A DNA stretch of 52,189 nucleotides from CAZODA01 sp964578485 (GCA_964578485.1 CAZODA010000023.1:1-52189); one strand, 5' to 3'. Counted from the first letter of the stretch, positions 35,099 through 44,607 are shown. The notes: generated by a model not told the origin, from the sequence alone. Made by a program: numbers and translations.

Positions 35099-35213
35099 CA
35101 GGGCATTCTTCTAAACGTTGAGGTGTATTGTAAAAGCAACCATCACAATTTGATAAACATGACAAATAATGAATAAGTGGAAAAATCAAAACATTAAGAC
35201 CGGACTTTTTATA

Positions 35214-36335
35214 ATGAATATAAAGATAAAAAAAGCACTCATTTTTCTATTGTTGCCGATTTTTTATGCTTGCAATCAGAATATTAAGGATGTAGAACTT
35301 ATTGTTTTCGATTATTCAAGTAAAATGTCGTTGTTTCAATATGATCGCATAAACAGTATTTCACTGATCCCTTTACAAACCGACGAGCATTATCTTATTG
35401 GCGATATGCCTGAATTGCGATTAGCAGATGACAATCTGTTTATTATGCACAGCGTTGGGGACACTCCTCTGCGTATTGACAGATTTAATATGCGTGGAGA
35501 GTATTTAAACAGAATAGGGCGTGAAGGACGGGGCCCCGGAGAATTAGTCAGCAGTTTAATTAGTTGTTGGTCGCTTTATGGAAGTGAAATGATCGGTGTC
35601 CATAGCTATGGCAGCAATCGGATCTTACTTTTTGATTTTGCAGGAGAGTATGTAAGTGAAATCCATTTTCAGCCCGATGCTTTTATGGTATGTGGGCATG
35701 ATTCGAATATTTGGGCTTTGATGCCTCCCGAGACCAATGCTCCACGCCTGATTTGTCTGTCAGAAAATGGGGAAGAGATTAAGTCCATGCTAAATAGCGA
35801 AAAAACTTATTTTCCGGGTGCTTATCTCTGGCGACCCTTTTACCAGACTAATGATAAATTGTATATCGGTATGCCCTACGAGAACACTATCTATGTTGCG
35901 GAACAGGACAGCGTTCGCCCTGCGTTTTTCATAGATGCAGGTAAATATGCCATTCCTCACGAATTTTACACCGACCCGTTCAAGGTATGGGAATCAATAC
36001 AGCAAAATGGGCATGCTGCTGTGCTGCGCTTCATGGAAAGTAGAGATTATTATGTAATACAAGTGCTTATCAGACTAATGGAACATGAAGAAATGATATG
36101 GGGGATTAAAAATAAAGAAGAGAAGGAATGGTTTTGGAGTAAAAGGGAAATCACCCCTTGTGGCTATGAGTACTATATTGCTGAAATTAGTGAAGATAAC
36201 CGTCTTTTATTGCTCATTAACAACAATTCTCTGACTGAAAAGTTGCCGCTCATGCAAAATGTTCTCAATCCACAGGTTTATGAATCATCAAGTGACAACG
36301 ATAATCCTGTTTTGGTAGAAATTCAATTAAAATAA
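35214..36335 (+). CDS. 6-bladed beta-propeller lipoprotein
   Basis: 373 residues from ATG 35214, which gives a clean lipoprotein signal (MNIKIKKALIFLLLPIFYACNQ); ATG 35169 would add 15 residues. Repeated blade-like segments include SLIPLQTDEHYLIGD, IDRFNMRGEYLNRIGREGRGPGEL and ILLFDFAGEYVSEIHFQPD. The R-G-R-G-P-G-E motif between blades 1 and 2 is typical of this Bacteroidetes family. Function unknown. Confidence 0.85.
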   Translation: MNIKIKKALIFLLLPIFYACNQNIKDVELIVFDYSSKMSLFQYDRINSISLIPLQTDEHYLIGDMPELRLADDNLFIMHSVGDTPLRIDRFNMRGEYLNRIGREGRGPGELVSSLISCWSLYGSEMIGVHSYGSNRILLFDFAGEYVSEIHFQPDAFMVCGHDSNIWALMPPETNAPRLICLSENGEEIKSMLNSEKTYFPGAYLWRPFYQTNDKLYIGMPYENTIYVAEQDSVRPAFFIDAGKYAIPHEFYTDPFKVWESIQQNGHAAVLRFMESRDYYVIQVLIRLMEHEEMIWGIKNKEEKEWFWSKREITPCGYEYYIAEISEDNRLLLLINNNSLTEKLPLMQNVLNPQVYESSSDNDNPVLVEIQLK

Positions 36336-36454
36336 CTTTGCCATATATGTTTGATTTGTGGTAACAAGTATTTATCGGTGACAGGTCTGGTTTCGTTTAA
36401 GGTCATGAATCTTTAGTTTGCCAGCGTACATTTAGACCTAAGAAATAAATTGAT

Positions 36455-36462
36455 TATCTTTG
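36455..36462 (+). promoter_or_regulatory. -7 promoter element for the MazE-like gene
   Basis: TATCTTTG with a TTTA 20 bases upstream (36431-36434) in the -33 position, 17 bases before the start codon. Confidence 0.5.
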
Positions 36463-36478
36463 TATAAATATTCAGATT

Positions 36479-36697
36479 ATGAGAGCTATAGAGTTTAAAT
36501 TCAAAATAAAGAATAACCAGATTTCAATACCCATAAGACTGCAATCTGAGTTGAAAATCAAACAGGATAAGGATGTTAGAGTAATTGTGCTTATTGATGA
36601 TTCCGAGACAGCAGATGATTTGATTTTTCAGAAAACAACAGAAAGTCAGTTTTTACAGGGTTATTCAGAGTCTGATTCAATTTATGATAATGACTAA
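36479..36697 (+). CDS. MazE/AbrB-like antitoxin
   Basis: 72 residues. The N-terminal strands (IEFKFKIKNNQISIPIRLQSELKIK...VRVIVLIDD) fit the swapped-hairpin AbrB/MazE fold that binds DNA. The acidic C-terminus (SQFLQGYSESDSIYDND) is the likely toxin-binding tail. Its last codons overlap the ATG of a MazF-like stub, the normal antitoxin-first order. Confidence 0.65.
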   Translation: MRAIEFKFKIKNNQISIPIRLQSELKIKQDKDVRVIVLIDDSETADDLIFQKTTESQFLQGYSESDSIYDND

Positions 36698-36758
36698 ATT
36701 TGATTTTGGTGATATTGTCTTATTGAAATTTCCGTATAATAATTACCAAGATAACTGA
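36690..36758 (+). pseudogene. Truncated MazF/PemK-like toxin
   Basis: Only 22 codons, MTKFDFGDIVLLKFPYNNYQD, then a stop. This is exactly the MazF/PemK N-terminal signature (xFxxGDIVLxxFPY). The rest of the about 110-residue toxin is missing, so it cannot act. The antitoxin gene remains intact. Confidence 0.75.
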
Positions 36759-36800
36759 TTAATAAAACCAAAAATGTAAATTTGAGTTTTCCAATCAAGG

Positions 36801-36854
36801 TTTGTGGATTTCGAAAAACATTTTTGGCTCCCATTTAACTCCGTAGAAACCTAA
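36801..36854 (+). pseudogene. Relic of the ATL gene tail
   Basis: Reads FVDFEKHFWLPFNSVET and stop. It matches the end of the intact ATL protein at 31435-31773 (VDFEKHFWDPFNIDD). The fragment shows that a second ATL-like gene, or a duplicated segment, once lay here. Confidence 0.65.
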
Positions 36855-36904
36855 ATAATCCTACCTCTGCTGAGTGTTAACTCCATTTTTAAAATTATAC
36901 TACA

Positions 36905-37159
36905 ATGAAAAAAAGTAGCAAGTTGAAAAACCTAATTAAAATTGAAACCTCCAAAGGAAGCGTTGATTATTATCAATACAACTGGCATATCTCAAAGAAA
37001 GGATTTGAGGCGGCCGGAATTTTAGGGCAAATACTATATGTGTATCCTTAAAAAGATCTTATTGTTGTTCGATTAGGAAAGGATAGAAAGAACATAAGAT
37101 GGGATTTAATAAGTGAAGCAATTGCTCTGTCTTTTAATACTAATTTGGACCATACTTAG
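36905..37159 (+). pseudogene. Broken C-terminus of a serine beta-lactamase-like hydrolase
   Basis: In one frame: VDYYQYNWHISKKGFEAAG then ILGQILYVYP, a stop, KDLIVVRLGKDRKNIRWDLI and SEAIALS. YxYxWxI...GxxAxGILGQ.IYVxPxKDLIVVRLG is the end of class C beta-lactamase/serine hydrolase proteins. The internal TAA and the loss of the N-terminal 300 residues show decay. No other feature is visible in 36860-37296. Confidence 0.65.
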
Positions 37160-37296
37160 TTTTGTGTATAAAAAGATGGGGAGCAGATAATTGATAAAGG
37201 CCTTTTACTCAAAAATGGACTTGAATATTCAATTAAAATACTCGTTTATTTTTTAATAAAATAATAATATTCAAACAATAGTAAAATCCTGTTAAT

Positions 37297-37731
37297 ATGA
37301 AACTGACTGAAGAACAAATAAAACAAATTGCCGGTGAACTGGAGGGCGGATTGAGATGTTATTACAACCTAAAGACCGGCGAGATTAAGCAAATTCTGGA
37401 TTTTGATAGATGGCCTTCAGGCGATGATGGACTTTGGGAGGAAGAAATTAAAGAAATTGAAGATAACCTGGATGATTATTTTGAATTCGTAGGATTTGAA
37501 TCTTTTGAGTCCTACAAAATAATGGCTGACTTTGCTGAGAGTCTTGATAATGAGGAAATAAAAAGCAAGTTGATAACTGCTTTAAATATGCCAAGTCCAT
37601 TTAGGAATTTTAAATGGCAAATTGATAATTCTGGTGAATATCGCCAACAATGGTTTGATTTCAAAAGCATGCGCTATATTCAATGGGTTAAAGAGCAGAT
37701 TGAGCTTAAAAACTCGGGTTTGAGTAAATAA
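37297..37731 (+). CDS. UPF0158-family protein
   Basis: 144 residues. The family pattern is clear: LRCYYNLKTGEIKQILD near the start, FESFESYKIMADFAESL in the middle, and SPFRNFKWQID...RQQWFDFKSMRYIQWVKEQI at the end. Function not known. Cytoplasmic. Confidence 0.85.
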   Translation: MKLTEEQIKQIAGELEGGLRCYYNLKTGEIKQILDFDRWPSGDDGLWEEEIKEIEDNLDDYFEFVGFESFESYKIMADFAESLDNEEIKSKLITALNMPSPFRNFKWQIDNSGEYRQQWFDFKSMRYIQWVKEQIELKNSGLSK

Positions 37732-37836
37732 TGCTTGTCAGCAAGTACTTATCATATAATTCTACTGTAATTTAAGGACTGCACTAAATAAAATCACTAT
37801 AGCCATCCTTAGTGACAAGTAGGGGGAACGAGCTTA

Positions 37837-37868
37837 TTGTGTTTTTATTGAAAATAAGCGTACTTTTG
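37837..37868 (+). promoter_or_regulatory. Bacteroidetes-type promoter for the hemolysin III gene
   Basis: TTG (37837-37839) and TACTTTTG (37861-37868) with 21 bases between, 30 bases before the start codon. Confidence 0.55.
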
Positions 37869-37898
37869 CACCCTCATTAGGATAAGTACAAACAAAAG

Positions 37899-38555
37899 AT
37901 GTCTGAAGAGAAATTTTACAGCCTTAGAGAAGAGAGAGCCAATTATCTGACCCACGGGATAGGGGTGTTAATGAGTATGCTTGCTACTGTGTTTCTACTT
38001 CGTAAGGCAATGAGTGCCGGTGATAGTTGGGCCTTATTTGCATACGCCCTTTTTGGCTTTGGCATGATAAGCTGCATGTCTTTCTCTACTTTTTATCATT
38101 TCGTTCAGCAGCCCAAGCTGAAAGCTCAGTTGCGACATTTCGACCATGCCGCTATTTACCTGCTTATTGCTGCGAGTTATTCCCCCTTAACACTCACTCT
38201 ACTGCGGGAAGAGCAATTTTGGGGTTGGCTTCTTTTTTCATTAGTATGGTTAATTGCTTTTACTGGAATTTTTATCAGCTTCCGGCCGCTAAAACGAAAA
38301 AGTCATATAAAAACCACTTCCTACGTACTTATGGGTTTAGTAGTGCTTATCGCATTTAAACCCCTGATTAAAGTTACTCTTGCAACAAACTCGATAGCGG
38401 TTGTTTACTGGTTGATAATTGGAGGTGTGTTTTATATCACGGGAGCCATCATTTACGCCTTGGCCAAACGAGAATTCGTCCATACCCTTTTTCACCTCTT
38501 TGTCCTCTTAGGTTTGGCAAGCCATATCTACTCGGCTTGGCTCATCCCATTATAA
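37899..38555 (+). CDS. Hemolysin III/PAQR-family membrane protein
   Basis: 218 residues with about seven membrane segments. Family motifs: REERANYLTHGIGVL at the start, FSTFYHFVQQPKLKAQLRHFDHAAIYLLIAASYSPL in the middle and HTLFHLFVLLGLASHIYS at the end, with His residues for a metal site. PAQR-like proteins act on or sense membrane lipids; the 'hemolysin' name is historical. Ends 10 bp before the ABC locus, convergent. Confidence 0.9.
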   Translation: MSEEKFYSLREERANYLTHGIGVLMSMLATVFLLRKAMSAGDSWALFAYALFGFGMISCMSFSTFYHFVQQPKLKAQLRHFDHAAIYLLIAASYSPLTLTLLREEQFWGWLLFSLVWLIAFTGIFISFRPLKRKSHIKTTSYVLMGLVVLIAFKPLIKVTLATNSIAVVYWLIIGGVFYITGAIIYALAKREFVHTLFHLFVLLGLASHIYSAWLIPL

Positions 38556-38565
38556 AGTTCTTAAT

Positions 38566-39240
38566 TTATAATTGTGCTTCACGAACAATTTGTCCGTCAA
38601 AGAGGTTAACAATACGGTGTGCAAAAGAAGCATCGTGTTGTGAGTGAGTAACCATCACAATGGTTGTTCCTTCTCTGTTCAGTTCGGTGAGTAAGGTCAT
38701 AACATCTTTTCCGTTTTTGGAGTCAAGATTACCGGTCGGCTCATCAGCAAGAATCAACTTAGGATTGGCGATTACTGCTCGGGCAATGGCTACACGCTGT
38801 TGTTGACCACCCGACAGCTGATTTGGAAAATGGCCCGAGCGGTGACTTATGTTCATTCGCCTAAGAACCTCTTCTACTTTTCTTTTGCGCTCCGAACTCT
38901 TAATTTTAAGATATATCAGCGGAAGTTCTACATTTTCATAAACTGTCATCTCTTCTATTAAGTTAAAACTCTGAAAAACAAAACCGATTTTGCCTTTACG
39001 GGTTTGAGTACGCTTCTTTTCCTTTAGATGCCCAACTTCCATACTGTCGAGCCAATATTGACCGGAGCTTGGATTATCAAGTAATCCGACAATGTTGAGA
39101 AGGGTAGTTTTGCCACAGCCCGAAGGACCCATAATGGCAACAAACTCACCGGCTTCTATCTTCATTGAAATATTGTTTAATGCGGTAGTTTCTATTTCTT
39201 CTGTGCGAAACACTTTGTTTAAGTTTTCAATCTTAATCAT
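38566..39240 (-). CDS. ABC transporter ATP-binding protein (MacB/LolD type)
   Basis: 224 residues. Walker A GPSGCGKTTLL, signature LSGGQQQRVAIARA, Walker B LILADEPTGNLD and the switch His in VMVTHSQHD. Belongs to the type VII (MacB-like) exporters that power an FtsX-fold permease. Last gene of the minus-strand operon. Confidence 0.92.
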   Translation of the reverse strand: MIKIENLNKVFRTEEIETTALNNISMKIEAGEFVAIMGPSGCGKTTLLNIVGLLDNPSSGQYWLDSMEVGHLKEKKRTQTRKGKIGFVFQSFNLIEEMTVYENVELPLIYLKIKSSERKRKVEEVLRRMNISHRSGHFPNQLSGGQQQRVAIARAVIANPKLILADEPTGNLDSKNGKDVMTLLTELNREGTTIVMVTHSQHDASFAHRIVNLFDGQIVREAQL

Positions 39241-39271
39241 AATAGTAATTTTTAATTGTCAGTGATTTTAT

Positions 39272-41656
39272 TTATTGATTTTTTAGTGAATCTACAGGGT
39301 TCTGATTGACGATCTTTATACAGGTCAGTATTACTACTATTTCAACAAGAATTAGCAGCAACAGCGATACAAGGATATACTCGCCAAAAGAGAAATTCCA
39401 TTTCTCGCTAAAATTCTCCATCCATTTTGAGTTTACAACAAAAGAGAATAAACAGCCAATAAAAATAGCAGGAAGAGCTACGAACATGGTATGTTTGACA
39501 AAACGGGAAATTATGTTAGTGAAAGTTGCCCCATTGACTTTGCGTACTGCTATTTCAAACTTACGATATTCAATTTCAGTATTCACATAGCCTATTAGTC
39601 CAATAAGTAATATAAGCAGAGTGATAACAGCTCCAATCATAATTGCCTGTCTAAATATACGCTCCTTATTATAACTCTTGATGATGCCGTCTGCATAAGG
39701 AACGAAGGAAATCTCGCGACCATTAAAAACTGAGTTAGCAACCTGATTGACAAGGTCTAAGCTTTTCCCATTCAACTCGTTTAACTTCACTAAAAGATAG
39801 TTTTGATGCTTTTGGAGAATTTCAGGATTTTCGGCTGAATAATGCAGTACAGAAGGGCGCATATCCTGATTACCAAAAGAACTGATCCGAATATCAGGAA
39901 ACACTCCAACAATATGTGACATTCCGTTATGCATATGTTCTGTTACAATTACATCTCTGCCAACTACATCATCCCATCCAAGCAAAAGTTGCATCTTATC
40001 CCTAAAAGATTCGCTAACGACGACACTCTGAATATTATCTGTCTCTTCAAAATTCCTTCCGGCTATAATGGGGATATTCATTAAAGGAAGAAAATTATTG
40101 TCGGCATAATACATCTCTGCGATATTAAACAAATCGCGATCGTCAATTTCAAGACGAATATTATTTCCTGACATGGAGTAAAGAGGCAAAACGCTACTGA
40201 AAGAACTAAGATCTACTTGAGGAAGCTTGTTAATTTCAGCTTTAAGTGCATCTTTCTGACCGCTATCCAGTCCTGATAGATCTGCATAAATTACATGTTC
40301 ATAGTCATAACCAGGATGATCTGTAAGCATATTGTTATACTGTTTGTTAATTGAAGCAGTCAGGCTAAGCAAGAAGGCAGCAGATCCAAATTGCACAAAT
40401 AACAATACTGCCTTCCAACTATGTTTCATTCTTTTGCTGTCTCGAAAAGCTGAGGCTAAATTGATGCCCTGCATAAATTTAGAGAGAACAAAAACTGATA
40501 AGGCGAATAAAACAACAATGACTACTAAGATTAACAGCATAGCTTTCTGTGAGAACAAAGAAAAAAGAGAAGCTGCAAGAATCTCTTCCACAGACGACTT
40601 AAAAATAAAAAGCAGTAATGCAGATAAACCAAGAGCCAAAAAGAAAATCAGAAGTGCTTCAGCAGAGCTTGTTTTGACAAAATCCCAAACGTCGGCTCCG
40701 AAGCATTTGCGTACTGCTATAACTTTACCGCTCCGCAATAGTTCTGTTATTACAATAAGCAGGTAATTCAGCAAAGCAGTTAGCAATAAGGCTAAGCTAA
40801 TAATACTCAATATTAATACAATGTTTTTTACATCCCCTGATTCAATGTGCAGTTTTGCTAATGGTCTGAGTGAATATCGAAGATCAAATCCACTTTGTAG
40901 AACCTCTTCAAGGGGCTGGTTTTTTTCTTGCATTTGTCTGATAGCCGGAGCTAAGCTTTCAGGGTTTACTCCTTTCTCTAATTTAACGTAAGCCCGGTAG
41001 CGATCATTACCTAACCAATTATCTCGGCCATCATGCATAAAATGGCCTATAGATTCCAATGAGACAATAACATCGTAGCGATTGAAGCTATTTTCAGGGA
41101 CATCTTCAAAAATACCTCCTATAGTTATTTTTTTCCCCGGATGAGCTTCCAGCTCAATGATTCTCCCTACAGGATTGCCTCCAATCTTTATTGCCAAGGA
41201 ATGAGATATAAGCGCATGCAATGAGCGTGATAGCGTTTCTTTGGCATTTCCACTGATTATAGGCCGGGGAAAAATCTCGAATAAGTTTTCATCAGCCATT
41301 ATAATATTGCCCTTATATTGTTTCTTTTCCTGAGTGTAAAATGTGCCTTCACCATCCCAGTTAAATCCGGTAAATTGGGTTGCAATCATTACACCGGGAA
41401 CTTCAGCCTTCATGCCCGGGGCAATAGCTCCACTCACCATTCCATAGTCATCTACTTTATCATTTTGGATTATGGTTGTCTCAATTCGATAAATTCGTTC
41501 CTTGTCAGGATAGAAATCATCATAACTCTTTTCAAAGCTAACTTTGGAAAGCAATACCAGACCGACAGCAAAGCCGGTACCCAGAGAAATCATTTTTATT
41601 ATACTGTTCTGCTTCTTAAGAAACAGATTCCTATACGCAAGTTTTAAATTGTTCAT
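39272..41656 (-). CDS. ABC transporter permease, FtsX/MacB type
   Basis: 794 residues. N-terminal membrane helix (IIKMISLGTGFAVGLVLLS), a large periplasmic part with EKSYDDFYPDKERIYRIE, then two sets of three helices near 280-400 and 680-790. This is the double-FtsX layout of Bacteroidetes permeases. It works with the ATPase downstream and the HlyD-type and TolC proteins upstream. The substrate is unknown. The end IVNQNPVDSLKNQ is mirrored in the adjacent relic. Confidence 0.88.
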   Translation of the reverse strand: MNNLKLAYRNLFLKKQNSIIKMISLGTGFAVGLVLLSKVSFEKSYDDFYPDKERIYRIETTIIQNDKVDDYGMVSGAIAPGMKAEVPGVMIATQFTGFNWDGEGTFYTQEKKQYKGNIIMADENLFEIFPRPIISGNAKETLSRSLHALISHSLAIKIGGNPVGRIIELEAHPGKKITIGGIFEDVPENSFNRYDVIVSLESIGHFMHDGRDNWLGNDRYRAYVKLEKGVNPESLAPAIRQMQEKNQPLEEVLQSGFDLRYSLRPLAKLHIESGDVKNIVLILSIISLALLLTALLNYLLIVITELLRSGKVIAVRKCFGADVWDFVKTSSAEALLIFFLALGLSALLLFIFKSSVEEILAASLFSLFSQKAMLLILVVIVVLFALSVFVLSKFMQGINLASAFRDSKRMKHSWKAVLLFVQFGSAAFLLSLTASINKQYNNMLTDHPGYDYEHVIYADLSGLDSGQKDALKAEINKLPQVDLSSFSSVLPLYSMSGNNIRLEIDDRDLFNIAEMYYADNNFLPLMNIPIIAGRNFEETDNIQSVVVSESFRDKMQLLLGWDDVVGRDVIVTEHMHNGMSHIVGVFPDIRISSFGNQDMRPSVLHYSAENPEILQKHQNYLLVKLNELNGKSLDLVNQVANSVFNGREISFVPYADGIIKSYNKERIFRQAIMIGAVITLLILLIGLIGYVNTEIEYRKFEIAVRKVNGATFTNIISRFVKHTMFVALPAIFIGCLFSFVVNSKWMENFSEKWNFSFGEYILVSLLLLILVEIVVILTCIKIVNQNPVDSLKNQ

Positions 41657-41657
41657 T

Positions 41658-41858
41658 TTACACTGTTTTTATTCTGTTTTCAATGAATCCATAGGATTTG
41701 CTTTTATCTATACCAAAGGTTCTTCCACCCCAAAGGGCTGCAACGCAATAACTTTCAATACCCGGCACTGTTATGGCAACTGTCAATCCTAATGTGTTGA
41801 TTATAGAAGATGACTTAAATGATTTCAGAAGTCCGAAAAAATTGTTGAAAATATTCAT
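41658..41858 (-). pseudogene. Permease gene reduced by internal deletion
   Basis: Starts with MNIFNNFFGLLKSFKSSSIINTLGLTVAIT, the normal N-terminus of an FtsX-type permease. In another frame, near its end, it has KANPMDSLKTE and a stop (41669-41704), the normal C-terminus. About 750 residues are gone. It lies inside the operon between the HlyD-type and permease genes, so the locus once had two permeases. Confidence 0.7.
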
Positions 41859-41880
41859 AACATTTTGCTTATAATTAGCT

Positions 41881-43134
41881 TTAATATTTTAAAATTAATT
41901 CATCAGCTGTGCCGAAATTATCGTAACCTGATGTTATCACTTTTTCGCCGGGCTCAAGTCCGTCGATAACTTCGTAGTAGTTGGGGTTCTGTCTCCCTAT
42001 GGAAATTTTGCGTTTTACTGCCTTTCCACCATCGGCACTAACTACGAAGATCCACTGTCCGCCTGTTGTTTGATAAAACGGTCCGCGGGGAATAAGAACT
42101 GTCTCAATTGCTTGCCCTAATTGCAGACTGATGTAGTAGGTCTGTCCGGCACGTATGTTGTCCGGTCTTTCTCCTTCAAAGGTAAATTCAGTTCTAAATT
42201 GTTTGTCCCTAACTTCCGGAAACACCTTCCTTACCCTTAGCAAATAGTTCCTGTCTTGCCTTTCAAAGGTAGCATCTAATCCAATTTTCACTCTATCAAT
42301 ATAATGCTCGTCTATCATGGCTTCTACCTTAAAATCTGATAATACACTAATTTGACCTATTCTGCCTCCGTTTGGAATATTCTGTCCTATTTCCACGTCC
42401 AATAATCCAAGCTGTCCATCTACCGGAGCTTTTACTTTTAAGTTGTCGCTGCGCTGTCGTATAAGGGTAAGGTTTTGTCTCATATTATGCAGACTTTCTT
42501 CCATCTGAGAGACTTGTACATTTCTATAAATTGAATCTTGCTTTTGACGTTCAACTACAAGCAACCGCCCATCCACGGCAAACTCATAATCTTCTTTGGC
42601 AATAAGATAATCCTCTTTGGAGATAAGTTCTTCTTCATAGAGCTTTTTGTATTGTTCATAATTACGCTGTTTGCGTGTCACGTCCAAGTCAAGTTGAAGC
42701 TTTTCTCTTTTAAGCATCAGCCTTTCTTGTTCCATCGCAATCTGCGTATTACGAAGGAAGTTTTGTTTTTCTGCCAGTTGTGCTTCACTATCTAATATAT
42801 TCAGGCTTAGCATTGGGTTGCTCAAGCGAACAATAATATCTCCCTTCTTTAGATTTGCGCCTTCCTCAACTAATTTTTCTTCTACCATGCCACCTTCAAC
42901 CGCACTGAGTTGTATAGTACTAATGGGCTGTACTTGTCCGCTTACGCGAACGTAGTCGTTGAATTCACCAAACTCCACTTGCTGAATGGAAATGCGATTA
43001 GTATCCACATTCAGTTTCGAAGCATGATTTCCAAAAACAAGCCAAAGTATTATAAATAACAGAAATGCTCCTACAAAGATATAGGGAAGATGTTTTTTCT
43101 TTAAGCCCTTTTTCTTTTCAATATATGTATCCAT
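41881..43134 (-). CDS. HlyD-family periplasmic adaptor
   Basis: 417 residues. One N-terminal helix (IFVGAFLLFIILWLVF), then VSGQVQPISTIQLSAVEGGMVEE and LVEEGANLKKGDIIVRLSNP of the lipoyl half. A long coiled coil covers about 120-230, and the second lipoyl half is VKAPVDGQLGLLDVEIGQNI. It bridges the permease and TolC. The TolC gene starts upstream, 13 bp away. Confidence 0.9.
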   Translation of the reverse strand: MDTYIEKKKGLKKKHLPYIFVGAFLLFIILWLVFGNHASKLNVDTNRISIQQVEFGEFNDYVRVSGQVQPISTIQLSAVEGGMVEEKLVEEGANLKKGDIIVRLSNPMLSLNILDSEAQLAEKQNFLRNTQIAMEQERLMLKREKLQLDLDVTRKQRNYEQYKKLYEEELISKEDYLIAKEDYEFAVDGRLLVVERQKQDSIYRNVQVSQMEESLHNMRQNLTLIRQRSDNLKVKAPVDGQLGLLDVEIGQNIPNGGRIGQISVLSDFKVEAMIDEHYIDRVKIGLDATFERQDRNYLLRVRKVFPEVRDKQFRTEFTFEGERPDNIRAGQTYYISLQLGQAIETVLIPRGPFYQTTGGQWIFVVSADGGKAVKRKISIGRQNPNYYEVIDGLEPGEKVITSGYDNFGTADELILKY

Positions 43135-43147
43135 CTTATCAGCTAAA

Positions 43148-44491
43148 TTATTTAATTAACGATTCTCCTTTATAATAATCCACCAATCGTGCTTTCAATC
43201 TGTATTGTATTTTGGCGTTTAATTCCTGTGTTTTTGCTTCCATCACCCGGTTGGCGCTTGTGTGTAATTCAAGAGGACTAATCATTCCTTCTTCATATTT
43301 TCTTTGGTTTGCCTTGTGTGCAAGTTCCATTGCCTCTCGCTGTTTAAGGGCATGATGATATACTTTTGCCTGCCCGTTCAAATCAGTAAATGCCTGTTCT
43401 ATCTCGCTGTAAAGTGTGCGAAGTGTTTCGTAATATTCATTTTCAGCAATGCTTTCTTGTGCCTTACTTATTTTATATGTCGTACTTCTTGAAAAACCAT
43501 TGAAAAGTGGGAGAGATAAGGTTAATCCAATATAAGTTCCGCGCTTATTTTTAAGCTGATCAGTAAAAGACTCATATTCGCTCCCATCAAGGTATTTTAC
43601 AAATCCGGTGGAAAGACCTGCATCCATCGAAATTATTGGTATCAGACTCCCTTTTGTGGCAAGGCGATTCATTTTATGTGCTTCTAATGCTGATGCTGCC
43701 GATAAAGCTTTTGGATTGAAAGTTTTTGCTGTTTTATAGATTTCGTCAGTAGTTTCTTTGATCATTAGTATTGGAGTCTCAATTAGGTCGTCATCAATAT
43801 GCAATTCCCTATCCATAGGATAATTCATAATCTCTTTAAGTAAGATCAGGCTTATAGAGAGAAGATTCTTTTGTTTTGTGAGTAGATAATTATCAGCAGC
43901 TTCCTTTGCTGCCATTTCGGTTAAATCAGTTTTTGCTTTTATGCCCAATTCTTCCATTCGCAGGGTTTGCTTCATATTATTTCTGCTTTCTTCGGCCTGC
44001 TCCATTGCCAATTCTGCCATTTGCTTATAATATATCACATTAACAAAAGCCTCCATAGTATTGAACGCTACTGTTTCGCGCTCTTGCTCCATCTGCTCTT
44101 TGCCAAGAAGCTTGTTCGCTTTTTGCATTTTTATACGATAAATATTCGCAAAACCATCAAACAGTATGAGATTAGTATAAAGGGAATAATTATTACTAAA
44201 GGTGTTAACATTAGTGTAAAGATTAGTTTCTGAATCCACTCCCCGTCCGAAGTTAATGTCGGCTCTGGTTCCGGCATTAAGTGAAGGCATTAATCTTCCC
44301 ACTGCATTTAAATAATCCTGTTGATAAATCATATTCTGTGCTTCCTGCTTCTTAATCTTTGGGCTGTTTTGAACTGCATATTGAATGCAGTCATCTAAAG
44401 ACCACATATCCACTATTATGGTATCTGCTTGTTGACCCTTTATCATGACTGAGAACAGAACTAAAAAAAATAAAATTTGTATTGTTCGCAT
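43148..44491 (-). CDS. TolC-family outer-membrane efflux protein
   Basis: 447 residues from ATG 44491 (MRTIQILFFLVLFSVMIKGQ, a signal peptide); a start at 44536 would precede the promoter element. TolC pattern: WSLDDCIQYAVQNSPKIKKQEAQ, then YSLYTNLILFDGFANIYRIKMQKAN and FSRSTTYKISKAQESIAENEYYETL. It forms the exit duct. First gene of the export operon. Confidence 0.9.
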   Translation of the reverse strand: MRTIQILFFLVLFSVMIKGQQADTIIVDMWSLDDCIQYAVQNSPKIKKQEAQNMIYQQDYLNAVGRLMPSLNAGTRADINFGRGVDSETNLYTNVNTFSNNYSLYTNLILFDGFANIYRIKMQKANKLLGKEQMEQERETVAFNTMEAFVNVIYYKQMAELAMEQAEESRNNMKQTLRMEELGIKAKTDLTEMAAKEAADNYLLTKQKNLLSISLILLKEIMNYPMDRELHIDDDLIETPILMIKETTDEIYKTAKTFNPKALSAASALEAHKMNRLATKGSLIPIISMDAGLSTGFVKYLDGSEYESFTDQLKNKRGTYIGLTLSLPLFNGFSRSTTYKISKAQESIAENEYYETLRTLYSEIEQAFTDLNGQAKVYHHALKQREAMELAHKANQRKYEEGMISPLELHTSANRVMEAKTQELNAKIQYRLKARLVDYYKGESLIK

Positions 44492-44517
44492 TTTATTGTG
44501 TTTTATTTGTTGAGGTA

Positions 44518-44537
44518 AAATCGAATACCGTGCCAAG
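44518..44537 (-). promoter_or_regulatory. Candidate sigma-54 promoter for the export operon
   Basis: On the minus strand: TTGGCACGGTATTCGATTTT. The -24 element TTGGCACG matches the consensus exactly. The -12 element (TTCGA or TCGAT) is imperfect. The site is about 25 bases before the TolC start codon. Confidence 0.45.
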
Positions 44538-44590
44538 CTATGTAAGTCATTGATATGTCGTTAATTATATGAATTGCTTTAAAGTTTCAT

Positions 44591-44607
44591 TGTAAAGTTA
44601 TTTTACA
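44591..44607. promoter_or_regulatory. Inverted repeat, possible activator site
   Basis: TGTAAA-GTTAT-TTTACA, a 6-bp perfect inverted repeat about 60-75 bases upstream of the -24 element. A related TGTA-TTTTA-TACA lies at 44616-44628. Position fits an enhancer for the NtrC-type regulator encoded next door (inference). Confidence 0.45.

Noticed and set aside
40332..40766. 144-residue open frame opposite the permease
   Set aside because: Antisense shadow; composition and lack of motifs.
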